Source of the DNA: Tribonema minus
Lineage: Eukaryota > Sar > Xanthophyceae > Tribonematales > Tribonemataceae
Direction: 5' to 3'
NCBI GenBank assembly: GCA_017506865.1
Contig: JAFCMP010000182.1
Location: 1-64,000, forward strand
Length of the DNA: 64,000 bases
The translations under genes and the position numbers were made by a program. Of the stretch, positions 23,081 through 33,772 are shown piece by piece (position 1 is the first letter of the stretch; every line of letters begins with the position of its first letter). Under the pieces are notes generated by a model that worked only from the letters and a program-made list of their open reading frames with translations, did no database searches and was not told the DNA's origin.

Positions 23081-24613
23081 ATGGTCTTCGATACTCCGTT
23101 TGGTGGCGGGCGGCACCACCGAGATCCGCCCAACGCGTACATGAAAATCCGGAACGACACCAGGGAGACATGGGTCATCAAACTCACATTCAGCTTGGAG
23201 GTCACGAATCTGGCGGCACAGGCTGTGGCCTTTGTTTGCACCGCAGGTGTCTCAGCGGCAGGGTTGCCTGCTGTCTACGCTCTTGGATCAGCAGCTTTCG
23301 GAAGCTGGTGCGCCAACACGGCAGCCGGAGCACTTGCTGATGTGCACGTGCTGAATCCAGGTAAAGCATGGCAAGGTGATTCACAGTCGCGTTTCTAAAA
23401 GCACCACCTTGCTTGTCACTCCGGAGCACGGGCGCGTCTGTCCCAGGCCTTTGCTATCAGCGGAAGCTGATCACGCTTATCGCTTGGATTGCCTAAAATC
23501 TGCAGCTGGGGTCGTGAAGCTGATCACGCGTATCGCTTGGATTGCGTAAACTCAGCAGCTGGGAATCTGAGCATTGAATGATGCTAGTTCTTGCATGGTG
23601 ATAAACCTATACCGATGCCTCAACCTTGAGCATTAGCAGCCGCTGGCACCGCAACCACCACGTCGTCAATCACCGCTAGCATACAGTCACCATCAGCGAG
23701 CACGTCGGAGATGGGCCCCTCTTTCATGAGGCGAACCTATGATGCAGGAATGCTCCGCAAGATGTCGCAAATTAGCGACATGCTGAATGGCTGGATGGAT
23801 GTGAATCCATGCTGCTCGCTACCGCAGTGATTTCCGACTTTTGGTGTTTACAGCCATGTACGCAGCTGCGGAACCTCAATATATCTAACCAATCACGTGT
23901 GTGAACTGCTGCTGCTATCTGTTTCAGGAGAGGAAGTTGTGTGGGCCAAGGGCGCAGGGGTGGGTGCTATTACCATCCCATACGCCTGTCACTGCGCCTA
24001 CTTCGAGAGGGACGGCCGTCACATCGTTGCTTGGGAATTGAAGATGAGCCCTATCTGCTGCAGCAAAGAGCGTGTCGGGTCCAGCGGCTGGCACTGCATT
24101 AATTGGTGGTATGAAAGGGATGGAGCGTCGCCAAAGAGGAAGCCTCTTCCTGCGCTTCCAGAGCCAGCACCTGCGCGTTCGGTACCAGCACCAGTACATC
24201 GGATCTCATCACAGCGCTGCACCGTGCGTTCTTTCCATGGTACGTACTTGCGCACCAATGACTCCTGGGTGGACGTGTCCCCTGTGACCGGTCCCTGGGA
24301 GCAGTGGTTCCTGCAGACCATGTCAGATGGCAGCAAGCGACTCAGGAACACACGGACTAAACGCTACTTGTGCGGTGATGCCCGCCGCGAGCACATGGCG
24401 GTGTCGACGCAGACCCCCGCTCAGGATTGGGAGTTGTGGGACGTGATCCAGGCCAAACGCGGCCGCCATGTATACCATATCCAACGCCGCGGAACTAACT
24501 GTCGCATGCGTGCGTGGCCCCGCACAGACTTTCGTAATCGGCTCTCCGGCGGCCGCGTAGACCTTACCACCAACAGAGATGACTGGGAGGAGTGGACATT
24601 CCAATTTCTCTAG
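23081..24613 (+). CDS. Two-exon protein with beta-trefoil (fascin-like) domain, 321 aa
   Basis: Exon 1 is 23081-23360 (ends CCAG|GTAAAG) and exon 2 is 23928-24613 (acceptor TTTCAG). The join is in phase 1 and gives 321 residues. The last 130 residues form three repeats of about 40 residues. Each repeat opens with a motif like FHGTYLRT or TKRYLCG and closes with WExW (GPWEQW, DWELW, DWEEW), the pattern of a beta-trefoil such as fascin-type actin-binding or lectin-like domains. The N-terminal 150 residues are hydrophobic and Ala/Gly-rich in the middle, with no recognised family. The intron holds a 2 x 60-bp repeat (gaagctgatcacgc then tatcgcttggattgc, 23466-23570). A sugar- or actin-binding role is inference from fold only. 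Confidence 0.75.
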
Positions 24614-26110
24614 CGTCGTGCTGGGTTTTCTCAGAGAGTCAATATGCAGTTGCAAAAGAGCCGCAACAGTGCGGTGCAGCAGCAGGGTTCTCTTTGTATA
24701 TTTGTTGTACAAACTGCTCTGCGTGAAGCACATGTACAGTGCATTACCAGTCTGTGGCATTCAAAGTCTCAAAGTCTGCGTTGGAGCTGGTGTCGCATCG
24801 CCAAGGTCAGGCGGCAGGCAAAGCTTGTGAATGCCCCTTCACCAGCGAAGTTTAGCATGTTTGTGTATGAGATAATATGCAGAAGGGAAAACGCGTCAGC
24901 TCAATGAGTTGGCTAGGACGCTGTGGCGTGCATGCCCGGGGTGCCTGTGGAACTAACTAGAGTGAAAGTGTTCCTGAGGTACATTTGCTTCATGCTGTGT
25001 GTGGTCGGAAGGTCTTAATGCACTTTGAAGATGTCTTTTCCATGCTCTGAAGAGGTGGTGGTGGTCTGGTGTTCTGCCTTCTGTTGCCATTGTGCATTGT
25101 GATTGTCTTGTCTGATACACTCTGTATTGTCACTTCGAGGAGGGAGTGGCAAAGACGCCTGGTGCTTGCTTCGTTGTCATCTTGTCCATGCACATGGGCC
25201 ACATACACCTGCACCGGTCTCAAGTATTACCAAGAACACTTTGGGCGCTTTACCAGCCCCGTAGTCATTCCACACTGCCAACGTAGATGCAACAGCAGCA
25301 TGCGACCGCTCATATGGCGCAGTAGCAATGATGCACAATGCCCCCACCCCCTTAGCATAGTCATCGGCTCGCTGAATGCATTGGTTTCACATACTCGATC
25401 TCATTCTCTTGAGGCTTTGAAGTTTACTTGCCCATGCACTTCCTGAATGTCCTTGTTGTCATGCCAACATCGGCTTCTGTGTCTGTGTTGATAGGATAAC
25501 ATGTCTGCGCTCATCAGTCAGACAGACATGTGCATAACAGCAATGCCAGGTTAATCACGCCACTTATGCATGATGAGGTTACTCAGGTAAATCTGCAGAC
25601 TTGCGCCTGCGTCATCATGTTGTCAGATATGCCACTGTGTGTGAAGTCCCAGGACTAACAATGGTATGAGGGCGGACAACCTGCAGACTTGAATCAGCCG
25701 TCTCATGTCCTCAGATGTGCCAACTCTAAGGTCTCAGCATCCAAGTATGCTCAGGGGTCGGGTAAATCTGCAGACTTGTATCAGCCTTCTCAGATGTGCC
25801 AACTGTTTGTAAAGTCTCAGCATCCAAGTATGCTCAGGTGTTGGGTAAATCTGCAGACTGGCATCTGCCTTACCATGTCGTCAGATATGCCCAACTGTCT
25901 GTGAAGTCTCATTGCTATGGTTCCCCGGGTTGTAGGTGAAGTCTGCAGCCCCCTCATGCTAGAGCCCATGCTGCTGCTGCCTGATGGTGTTGAAAAGTGT
26001 TTGAAGTTAGGCGTGCCACCTCAGAAGGCTTGGTAGACCAGGACAGTGAGCTCCAGTGTTGCTGTACACCAGGGTTCCGGTGAGCTGTGCCACCAGCAGC
26101 GCTGGTTATA
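24614..26110. other. Repeat-rich intergenic region
   Basis: It contains the second copy of the 3'-flanking repeat (24908-25010 and 25070-25350). It also holds four diverged copies of the ctgcagactt / tcagatgtgccaactg repeat at 25590-25900, the family also present at 20430-20640. No gene was seen. Confidence 0.6.
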
Positions 26111-26119
26111 GCAGCAGCA

Positions 26120-28200
26120 CACGTGTGCCAAAGTTCAACTTTGTGCTCTAAGGCTTAGTATGGCCTCTGCTCATGTAGGGATAGATTGAACCTCTCTTAG
26201 CCTGACCTCCCCCTCACTTTCGATCATGAGCCACGATTATTTACAGTGTGTGACGACAGGCCCGGCCTCAAGGACTTCAATTTCAACACAAGTTCAACTT
26301 TGTGCTCTAAGCCTTGGCATGGCCTCTGCTAATACTGGGGACGCTTGAAGCTCTCTTGCACTGATCTCACTTCTGATCAAGTGTGTGCCAAAGTTCCACT
26401 TTGTGCTCTGAGGCTTAGTATGGCCTCTGCTCATGTAGGGATAGATTGAAGCTCTCTTAGCCTGACTTCCCCTCACTTGCGATCATGAGCCACAATTATT
26501 TACAGTTTGTGACGACAGGCGCAGCGTCAAGAACTTCAATTTCAACACAAGTTCAACTTTGTGCTCTAAGCCTTAGTATGGCCTCTGATAATGCTGGGGA
26601 CGCTGGAACGTCTCTTACACTGATCTCACCTACACTTCTGATCAGCAGCCCTATTTATTAGCAGGTTACAAAAATCTAGCGAGCGTCGTACCAACCCCAT
26701 TTAGGGTCAGCCTCTGAGAAATACTATTTTTCGACAGGCCCAGCCTCAGGAACTTCAAGTGTGTGCCAGAGTTCAAGTTTGTGCTGTAAGGCTGAGTATG
26801 GCGACTGCTCATGCAGGGATAGATTGAATCTCACTTAGCCTGACCTCCCCCTCACTTTCGATCATGAGCCACAATTATTCACACTCTATGAATGCTTTTC
26901 TCGACGGGCGCACTTCAAGTGTCAGCACAAGTTCAACTTTGTGCTCTAAGGCTTGGTATGGCCTCTGCTCATGTAGGGATAGAGTGAACCTCTCTTAGCC
27001 TGACCTCCCCCTCACTTGCGATCATGAGCCACAATTATTTACAGTTTGTGACGACAGGCCCAGCGTCAAGAACTTCAATTTCAACACAAGTTCAGATTTG
27101 TGCTCTAAGCCTTAGTATGGCCTCTGATAATGCTGGGGACGCTGGAACGTCTCTTACACTGATCTCACCTACACTTCTGATCAGCAGCCCTATTTATTAG
27201 CAGGTTACAAAAATCTAGCGAGCGTCGTACCAACCCCATTTAGGGTCAGCCTCTGAGAAATACTATTTTTCGACAGGCCCAGCCTCAGGAACTTCAAGTG
27301 TGTGCCAGAGTTCAAGTTTGTGCTGTAAGGCTGAGTATGGCGACTGCTCATGCAGGGATAGATTGAATCTCACTTAGCCTGACCTCCCCCTCACTTTCGA
27401 TCATGAGCCACAATTATTCACACTCTATGAATGCTTTTCTCGACGGGCGCACTTCAAGTGTCAGCACAAGTTCAACTTTGTGCTCTAAGGCTTGGTATGG
27501 CCTCTGCTCATGTAGGGATAGAGTGAACCTCTCTTAGCCTGACCTCCCCCTCACATTCGATCATGAGCCACAAATATTTACAGTTTGTGACGACAGGCCC
27601 AGCGTCAAGACCTTCAATTTTAACACAAGTTCAACTTTGTGCTCTAAGCCCTAGTATGGCCTCTGCTCATGTAGGGATAGATTGAATCTCTCTTAGCCTG
27701 ACCTCCCCCTCGCTTTCGATCATGAGCCACATTTATTTACACTCTATGAACCCTTTCCTCGACGGGCGCACTTCAAGTCTCAGCACAAGTTCAACTGTGT
27801 GCTCTAAGGCTTTGTATGGCCTCTGCTCATGTAGGGATAGATTGAACCTCTCTTAGCCTGACCTCCCCCTCACTTTCGATCATGAGCCACAATTATCTAC
27901 ACTTTGTGACGACAGGCCCAACCTCAAGCTTCAATTTCAACATAAGTTCAACTTTGTGCTATAAGCCTTAGTATGGCCTCTGCTCATGCTGGGGACGCTT
28001 GAACCTCTCTTACACTGATCTCACCTACACTTTCGATCAGTGACCATATTTTTTTGCAGGTTACGAAAATCTAGCGAGCGTCGTACCGACCCCATTTAGG
28101 GTCTGCCTCTAAGGAATACTTTTTTGAAGACAGGCCCAGCCTCAGGAACTTCAAGTGTGCTCAAAAGTTCAAGTGTGTGCTGTAAGGCTGAGTGTGGTAA
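26120..28200 (-). repeat. Tandem array, inverse-orientation copy of the 9.3-12.8 kb family
   Basis: These units are the reverse complement of those in the intron array of the four-exon gene. For example, the block atcagcagccctatttatt followed by ctagcgagcgtcgtacc matches the complement of the 9.4-kb unit. Two nearly identical units of about 539 bp cover 26.5-27.6 kb, flanked by more diverged ones up to 28.2 kb. Here the core reads TTTAGGGTCAGCCTCTGA on the + strand. No exon pair bracketing this array was found, so it seems intergenic. Confidence 0.9.
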
Positions 28201-28412
28201 CTAGTAACGTACGGAGTTTTTTTACTCTCTGCTGTTACTGCGCACAGCCGTATAAGTAAATGACCAGCAGCAAAGATTAGCATTTGCTCTTGCAAGCATG
28301 TCTGCCCAGTACTGGTGGTGCAGGTCGATAATGAATGCAATGAGCACCTGTGACGGCGACTGTGATCACATAAAAGAAGCGTGTATTGGAACTGTGTGTA
28401 GACCCCCAGGCC

Positions 28413-29078
28413 TTATGCTACGCACGATTTCTCGAGCGCCTTCAGCATGCATGTGTACATGTCATGTGGCTTTGCTGCCTCTTCAGCATCAGCATCTGCC
28501 GCAATCTGTTGGCGAGTCTTGCCTGTATTTCTACGGCGCTGATCCCGCCTATCCTCAAAAGCACTGCGGTGATCTGCAAACTGCAGGCCTGTGTGGTATC
28601 TCACATCGATGTCATCATACTGGCACCGAAACACCTCGTTGAAAGGGCCGCTGAGCTGATCGAAGATATCTTGACACGAAGTCACTAAGGCAGGGTCTGT
28701 GCGCAGCTGTTCGATCAAGGACTGAAGAGCGGTCACTTCCGCTTGAGGCAGAGAGTGAGCTGTGCCTGCGAACTGTGCCACTTTTGCGCCCAAAACCAAT
28801 AAGGCCTGCACCTCGTCCTTGCCTAAAAAGCACAAGTCAATCTCAGAAAGATCGTCCGGCATTGGACGCATCAGTGTTTTACCTTGTCGGTACAACTTGA
28901 TGTTGTGCAATGCGTTCGGGACGCCCCGAACAAGAACATCGCGAACGCCGGCACAAGAAACTTCAAGCGCGCTCAACTCTGTTGGGAACAGGGACAACAC
29001 TAGTGGTCGCGCTGCAATCAGTGCTTTCTCGGCTGCTTCAACTTCATGGGTATCAAACTCACTGATACGTGTAGGCAT
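28413..29078 (-). CDS. Hypothetical protein, about 221 aa
   Basis: The frame is well behaved in amino-acid composition and ends in a Lys/Arg/Asp/Glu/Ala-rich, probably helical, tail. No family is recognised. Two starts are possible: ATG at 29114 or ATG at 29078 (MPTRISEFDTHEVEAAEKAL). The start region overlaps the end of the upstream frame by about 20 bases. Either the two are overlapping neighbours, or a one-base indel near 29075 has split a single protein of about 430 residues. Confidence 0.55.
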   Translation of the reverse strand: MPTRISEFDTHEVEAAEKALIAARPLVLSLFPTELSALEVSCAGVRDVLVRGVPNALHNIKLYRQGKTLMRPMPDDLSEIDLCFLGKDEVQALLVLGAKVAQFAGTAHSLPQAEVTALQSLIEQLRTDPALVTSCQDIFDQLSGPFNEVFRCQYDDIDVRYHTGLQFADHRSAFEDRRDQRRRNTGKTRQQIAADADAEEAAKPHDMYTCMLKALEKSCVA

Positions 29079-29685
29079 CGCGCCTGCCTGAGTCCCAGTT
29101 ATCACCGGCCCCATTATCCTCCGCTCCCGCCGCAGCCATCACACCCGCCTTGGAGTTCTTATTGAGCATGTGTTTGTCCCACTGTGTGCCGCCGTTCGGG
29201 AACACGTCGTCGTAGGGAGGCTTGCGACCTGAGGGAGGCGATGGGTCCTGGAACTTGAAGTCCACCAAGGTCTTTATCTGCAAAAGCAGCTTGACTACTG
29301 TCGCCAAAGCAACGCCCTGGTCGTGGATGTGAGGATTGATCCACACCTTAGTAAAAGCTGAGGGGCTGGAGCTGCTGCTATCGTCGATGCTGAGTGACAG
29401 CGGTCGGTCGACAGCCAGGCTGCCCACTCCTGCTGTAGGAAGTTTCCGCTGCAGGCACTCTCTGATGATGCTGTTGCCGTAGCAAGCGTCACCCATCGAT
29501 CCTGGCCGCAGCAGCTCCGTTTCGCCCTCCACCGGTTTCCAGCCACATAGCAGGATGAACCACTTTTTAAGGACCTTACAGGCTTCCTTGCCAGGTGGCA
29601 GCAGACCCACATCGCGGAGCTGCTGCAGCACAGCGTCATACCTCCTCTCAACTTGCAGCTGCTGCCACACTTCATCTCCTTCCAT
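29059..29685 (-). CDS. Hypothetical protein, about 208 aa
   Basis: ATG at 29685 (MEGDEVWQQLQVERRYDAVL) is the best start; codons further upstream run into the 29.8-kb repeat array and use a TTG start. The protein has a central Ser-rich patch and a segment HIHDQGVALATVVKLLLQIK, with no family recognised. Its C-terminus overlaps the next frame (28413-29078), and the two may be halves of one frameshifted gene. The array immediately upstream would contain any promoter. Confidence 0.55.
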   Translation of the reverse strand: MEGDEVWQQLQVERRYDAVLQQLRDVGLLPPGKEACKVLKKWFILLCGWKPVEGETELLRPGSMGDACYGNSIIRECLQRKLPTAGVGSLAVDRPLSLSIDDSSSSSPSAFTKVWINPHIHDQGVALATVVKLLLQIKTLVDFKFQDPSPPSGRKPPYDDVFPNGGTQWDKHMLNKNSKAGVMAAAGAEDNGAGDNWDSGRRDAYTYQ

Positions 29686-29795
29686 TGTCTTGGTGTGAAA
29701 GTGAGGTGGGCTCAGGAAGCAAAACGGCGGTCGTTCGTTTCGGTTTCGACGAGTACGCATCATCAGTGACAAGAACGCGTCATACGGGTGTAGTC

Positions 29796-30473
29796 AAAAA
29801 CCGAAAACCGAAAACCGAATACCGGAAACAGCATTTAGGGTCAGCCTCTGAGAAGTACTTTTTCGGACGGAGGCGCTCGCGGTTGCGCTCGCGTCTTGTG
29901 AAGGTCTTGAGGTCACTTTGATGCACTGCTCTCCTTGGCGGACGGAGCCCAACCAAAAACCGAAAACCGAAAACCGGAAACAGCACTTCGGGTCAGCCTC
30001 TGAGAAATACTTTTTCGGACGGAGCCCACCAAAAACCGAAAACCGAAAACCGGAAACAGCATTTAGGGTCAGCCTCTGAGAAATACTTTTTCGGACGGAG
30101 CCCACCAAAAACCGAAAACCGGAAACAGCATTTAGGGTCAGCCTCTGAAAAACACTTTTTCGGACGGAGGCGCTCGCGGTCGCGCTCGCGTCTTGCGGAT
30201 GAAGGTCTTGAGGTCACAATCATGCACTGCTCTCCTTGGCGGACGGAGTCCAACCAAAAACCGAAAACCGAATACCGGAAACAGCATTTAGGGTCAGTCT
30301 CTGAGAAATACTTTTTCGGACGGAGCCCACCAAAAACCGAAAACCGAAAACCGGAAACAGCATTCAGGGTCAGCCTCTGAGGAATACTTTTTCGAACGGA
30401 GGCGCTCGCGGTTGAGCTCGCGGCTTGCGGATGAAGGTCTTGAGGTCACAATCATGCACTGCTCTCCTTGGCA
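29796..30473 (+). repeat. Tandem array with AAAACCG tracts and shared core
   Basis: Six units carry ccaaaaaccgaaaaccgaaa, then ggaaacagc, then the core TTTAGGGTCAGCCTCTGA and ctttttcggacgg. Short units of about 72 bp alternate with longer ones of about 155 bp that add gaggcgctcgcggt and a ttgaggtcac / cactgctctccttgg segment. The array separates the 29.7-kb gene from the kelch gene. Frames read through it on the minus strand are repeat artefacts. Confidence 0.9.
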
Positions 30474-30681
30474 GGCTCACTAACAACACAGTCGTGCCTT
30501 CACCGCAAGCTCACAATCCCGCAAGCCCCGTGGGTGTCTGCAACCCTCTCTGCTTGAAGGCGCACACAGGCATAGATTTGCTCCAACTTCCACATGCTGT
30601 CACTGAGCATAGGCGTTTCAGTGATTGACCAGCAGCAAAGAACAACAGGACAAGGAGGGGGCAGCACCACTTTGTCAGCAC

Positions 30682-31791
30682 TTAGGTGCATGCAGGCGCA
30701 CTATTGGGCTTGCGTGTAAGGCGTACAGACTCTATGAGTGATTGCATCTCATCAGGTATAGCTGGTCGGCATGCAGAATGCGGCAGCCTTAGAAATGCGT
30801 GTGCTGCTAGCATCTGCAAGCTGGGAGGAGTGCTGCGTATCCGATACTGCCACACGTCATTGAACTTTCTCTTGCCATTGGCACCGAGCATCAGAAATAA
30901 CGACCCTTGGCTGTAAATCATTGAATGAAACGCACGAGAGGGTGGACTGCATACACTGGCGACATTCTCCCATTTTCTCGACTGCATGTCATAGCTTTGA
31001 AAAGCTTGTAAGCGAGTGTTATCAGCATCAAAGCCACCAAACACCCACACTTTCAATGTCTCCGGATCTGCGCAGCAGCTAAATGCTGTTCTCGCAACAG
31101 ACGTGTCACCGTCAACATGTAACTGCTTCCATTCCAGTGACCTTAGGTTAAGCCGACTAATGAACATGCAGCCTTCTGTAGGTGCAAAGCAGCCACCACC
31201 AAAGACGTACATGTTATCATTCAAAATGAAACTTTCATGCTTGTATCGTCTCGAAGGGCATATCCCTGTTGTGCTGACCTTAACAACACTGGAAGCAAGT
31301 GAGTTGAACGCATATAAATGGTTACAGTATTCTAGCCCTGTAGTACCTGCGTACATGAGTAGAATTCTACCATACCAGCAGATCGAAACACCATATAACG
31401 CCTTGGGCGACTCAAACAGTTTTGTCCATGTGCGGTGCCTAGTGTTGAACGACCATACGTCAGAATAAGCACTCATGAATTGCGTATTGCTACCGCATGC
31501 AATCGTAAAGTCCTCATCACCAGGCCCCACACACATGCCGAACGCAGCACGAGGTGTTGGCCCCCCCTCTGAATGGACCACACGCCACTCATGTGTGACT
31601 GTATCGAAACAATGCAGGTCATTGTAGACCACAACACCGTCGCAGCCACCAAACACATAGATTTTGTCCCCAACTAGTACTGCGGACTGGCCACTTCTTG
31701 CACACGGACGGTCTTTTGTACAGATTGCCGACACCTGTGACGGCTGCTCCACTATGCATGTTCGTCTGCAATTTTGGCAGCCAAGGTATAA
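30682..31791 (-). CDS. Kelch-repeat protein
   Basis: At least five kelch blades are visible, each with a hydrophobic-GG turn and downstream Y/W positions: KIYVFGG, ILLMYAG, NMYVFGGG, KVWVFGG and LFLMLGANG with FNDVWQY. They are preceded by PCARSGQSAVLVG, the usual entry to a first blade. This predicts a beta-propeller for protein binding. The C-terminus (SLQMLAAHAFLRL then IPDEMQSLIES) is loosely like a SOCS/BC box, the part that would recruit an E3 ubiquitin ligase, but the key Cys is absent, so this is weak. The frame stays open upstream into the antisense of the lipase gene (to 32094). No ATG lies between the lipase start and the first blade, so the true 5' end is unresolved. It stops with TAA at 30682. 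Confidence 0.8.
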   Translation of the reverse strand, partial: LYLGCQNCRRTCIVEQPSQVSAICTKDRPCARSGQSAVLVGDKIYVFGGCDGVVVYNDLHCFDTVTHEWRVVHSEGGPTPRAAFGMCVGPGDEDFTIACGSNTQFMSAYSDVWSFNTRHRTWTKLFESPKALYGVSICWYGRILLMYAGTTGLEYCNHLYAFNSLASSVVKVSTTGICPSRRYKHESFILNDNMYVFGGGCFAPTEGCMFISRLNLRSLEWKQLHVDGDTSVARTAFSCCADPETLKVWVFGGFDADNTRLQAFQSYDMQSRKWENVASVCSPPSRAFHSMIYSQGSLFLMLGANGKRKFNDVWQYRIRSTPPSLQMLAAHAFLRLPHSACRPAIPDEMQSLIESVRLTRKPNSAPACT

Positions 31792-31794
31792 ATG
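31786..31794 (+). promoter_or_regulatory. TATAAATG at the lipase start
   Basis: The lipase ATG is embedded in GGTATAAATGTGG. The string TAAATG at a start codon is the known late-promoter signature of poxviruses and some other large DNA viruses. Here it is a single instance and may be chance. Confidence 0.3.
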
Positions 31795-32520
31795 TGGCTG
31801 CCGCTTGCCAAGTTGCTGCAAGCCGTAAACTTTGCTAGTTGTGTGTACCGTGCACCTGCTGAAGTTCTCGCGGCACAGCTCGTACAATCTGGGCCAGCAT
31901 TTGAAGAGCTCAGCGGCGTTACCCACCCCCCTGCTTTCTATACGGACCGGCGCACCGGCGCGCATGCAATGCTGATGCAATTGAGTGACGCTGAACATGT
32001 CTTTTGCGTCCGAGGCACTGATGGCCTGAAAGACCTCGTACTTGATGCACACGCTTCTCTCACCCCTACATTGTATGGCCCAGGTAGAGCACATGCTGGC
32101 TTTTATCTCCAGCAGCGCCGTCTAGTGCGCCTCTGTGAACCTGACTTACACAAGATATTTTCATCACATGCTTCCATAACTTGCATCGGGCATTCTGCAG
32201 GCGCTGCACTGGCTGCACTGACTGCTTACCAGTTCGCTCAGCACTATGATGGCGCTGTTTCGATGATCGGTTTTGGCATGCCTCGCGTGGGCGATGCAGA
32301 ATTCGTTGAAGGCGTCTTGCAGAAGCCCGGGGACAGGCTGCTGCTAGTCAAGAATGGTAATGACGCTGTAGTTGGCCTGCCACCCTTTCGTGCTTATGCG
32401 TCATTTCCACAGGTTATTGCAATTGGCACACCTACCAAAGGCGGGCTACTGGCTCGGCTCGCTGACCATCGCATTTCACTGTACAAACAGAGTGTAAAGG
32501 ATCTTGTAGATGGTGGATGA
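31792..32520 (+). CDS. Class 3 lipase (alpha/beta hydrolase), 242 aa
   Basis: This predicted triacylglycerol or phospholipid lipase of the Lipase_3 family contains the nucleophile elbow GHSAG (residues 133-137, Ser135). The oxyanion-side strand is FCVRGTDGLKD (71-81). The strand GFGMPRVGDAEF (160-171) precedes the acid, Asp191 in GNDAVVGLPP, and the catalytic base is probably His226 in ADHRISLY, so the triad is complete. There is no clear signal peptide. Length is near the minimal size for the family. It is head-to-head with the kelch gene and convergent with the methyltransferase gene (47-bp gap). Lipases of this class are known cargo in virophages and polinton-like viruses, which fits the viral character of the block, although the family is also common in eukaryotes. 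Confidence 0.88.
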   Translation: MWLPLAKLLQAVNFASCVYRAPAEVLAAQLVQSGPAFEELSGVTHPPAFYTDRRTGAHAMLMQLSDAEHVFCVRGTDGLKDLVLDAHASLTPTLYGPGRAHAGFYLQQRRLVRLCEPDLHKIFSSHASITCIGHSAGAALAALTAYQFAQHYDGAVSMIGFGMPRVGDAEFVEGVLQKPGDRLLLVKNGNDAVVGLPPFRAYASFPQVIAIGTPTKGGLLARLADHRISLYKQSVKDLVDGG

Positions 32521-32567
32521 TTGCAATTTCTTAAGTCTGGGCAACATGCCGTGTGTTCTGCCTACAC

Positions 32568-33419
32568 TTACATTCGACCTACTATTTCTACAATCACAAC
32601 TGTCCACACATATGCAACCACAATCTGCAGTGCAAAAGTGGCAAGCAGCATGGCGCTTTCGGTCATATTCTGCTTACTTTTCCTCCTGAACTTTTCAGGC
32701 ACAGTCAAATAGCTTACTTTCACAGGATCTGTAATGCTGCGCCAAGCTGACACTGACATGTGACTCTGCAGATCATTGTACTCAAACACACATGCAGCAA
32801 AGCCAGCGTGCGTCAGAATACTCTGCAGCTGTGTCACTGCGAAGGCATAATCTGCATGCGCATGCTCAACGTAAGGAATGCGGTCATACACGCTGAGGAC
32901 TCCACCAAGCCGTAGTATGCGTGCACACTCTAGCACTACCGACATGGTGTCTTGCAGTGAGGAGCGTGAGAGTTGGTAGGCTGCAACAATCCTGTCAAAT
33001 GTGGCATCGCCGAAGGGCATGCTCTGCGCATTGGCGTGTATGTACTCGACGTTGGGCAGGTTTGGTGCGAGGGCCAGCTTGTATGCGTTGTCATCCAGGC
33101 CTACAATGTCTGCATCCTCGTGCAACTTGTGCAGCGTCAGCATTACCTGCCCTGTGCCGCAGCCGATGTCAAGCACTGTTTCGACAGCACGATCCTTGTT
33201 CATATTTTGCCAATATGCGCCAAACTTTGAGTGGTCAACATGTCGAGGCGTGATGTCCTTCGAGCGCTGCGCTGCCTTCCAAGCATCAGGCGGCTCCTGC
33301 ACATTGGCATTGCGCAAGTCGCCATAGGCGGCTGCTACTACAGGAGGAATATTGCCATTGACAAAACCAGCAGCAGAATGTGCACAACATATGCAAAGTG
33401 CTAGCAGTAGACTACGCAT
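32568..33419 (-). CDS. Class I SAM-dependent methyltransferase with signal/anchor segments, 283 aa
   Basis: The SAM-binding motif I is VLDIGCGTGQ (residues 82-91), followed by the acidic motif II region (DIVGLDD) and a PFGDATFDRIV segment typical of the Methyltransf_11/25 group. An N-terminal hydrophobic stretch (residues 2-19) looks like a signal peptide or anchor. A C-terminal stretch (about 256-281, MLLATFALQIVVAYVWTVV) is a probable membrane helix, so the enzyme is likely membrane-bound. The substrate is unknown. An AT-rich ATTATAAT lies about 20 nt upstream of the ATG. It stops with TAA, followed closely by an in-frame TAG. Confidence 0.85.
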   Translation of the reverse strand: MRSLLLALCICCAHSAAGFVNGNIPPVVAAAYGDLRNANVQEPPDAWKAAQRSKDITPRHVDHSKFGAYWQNMNKDRAVETVLDIGCGTGQVMLTLHKLHEDADIVGLDDNAYKLALAPNLPNVEYIHANAQSMPFGDATFDRIVAAYQLSRSSLQDTMSVVLECARILRLGGVLSVYDRIPYVEHAHADYAFAVTQLQSILTHAGFAACVFEYNDLQSHMSVSAWRSITDPVKVSYLTVPEKFRRKSKQNMTESAMLLATFALQIVVAYVWTVVIVEIVGRM

Positions 33420-33468
33420 TTACTGGTGAGAACTGATTATAATCGGCAATGTCTGTCCACAGACAAGG

Positions 33469-33720
33469 TCACGCTGACCGCAGTGGTGTGACGTCTACAA
33501 TGAAGCCCAGACAAACAGCAACAATTATGCCGAGCAGCATGAGTATGTCATCTTCTTTAGAATCTGTTCGCCTCGCCTCTACCACGGTGGCAAACAGAAA
33601 CGCAGCATTGCAAACACCAAGCACATAAGGCATGAGCCGCGGATATCCAATCCAGTGCCTTTCAATTTTTCTGAACGCCTCTGACAGCATCTTGAAGATA
33701 TATACAAAATGGGCACACAT
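33469..33720 (-). CDS. Small membrane protein, 83 aa (or 73 aa)
   Basis: Two hydrophobic segments (MPYVLGVCNAAFLFATVV and DILMLLGIIVAVCLGFIVDV) separated by a short charged loop predict a two-helix membrane protein. ATGs exist at 33720 and at 33690. A TATA-like TTGTATATATC lies between them, so the shorter form is plausible. No family is recognised. It lies 49 bp upstream of the methyltransferase on the same strand. Confidence 0.6.
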   Translation of the reverse strand: MCAHFVYIFKMLSEAFRKIERHWIGYPRLMPYVLGVCNAAFLFATVVEARRTDSKEDDILMLLGIIVAVCLGFIVDVTPLRSA

Positions 33721-33772
33721 AAGTTTCCTGGAAAAAGGCGCATGTGCTGTTGTTATTTTGGTAGTGGTGGCC

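Noticed and set aside
26690..30390. Telomeric repeat
   Set aside because: TTTAGGG is present once per unit and never in tandem.
32921..33327. Overlapping plus-strand frames in the methyltransferase gene
   Set aside because: They are antisense to a clear SAM-binding protein and have no motifs.
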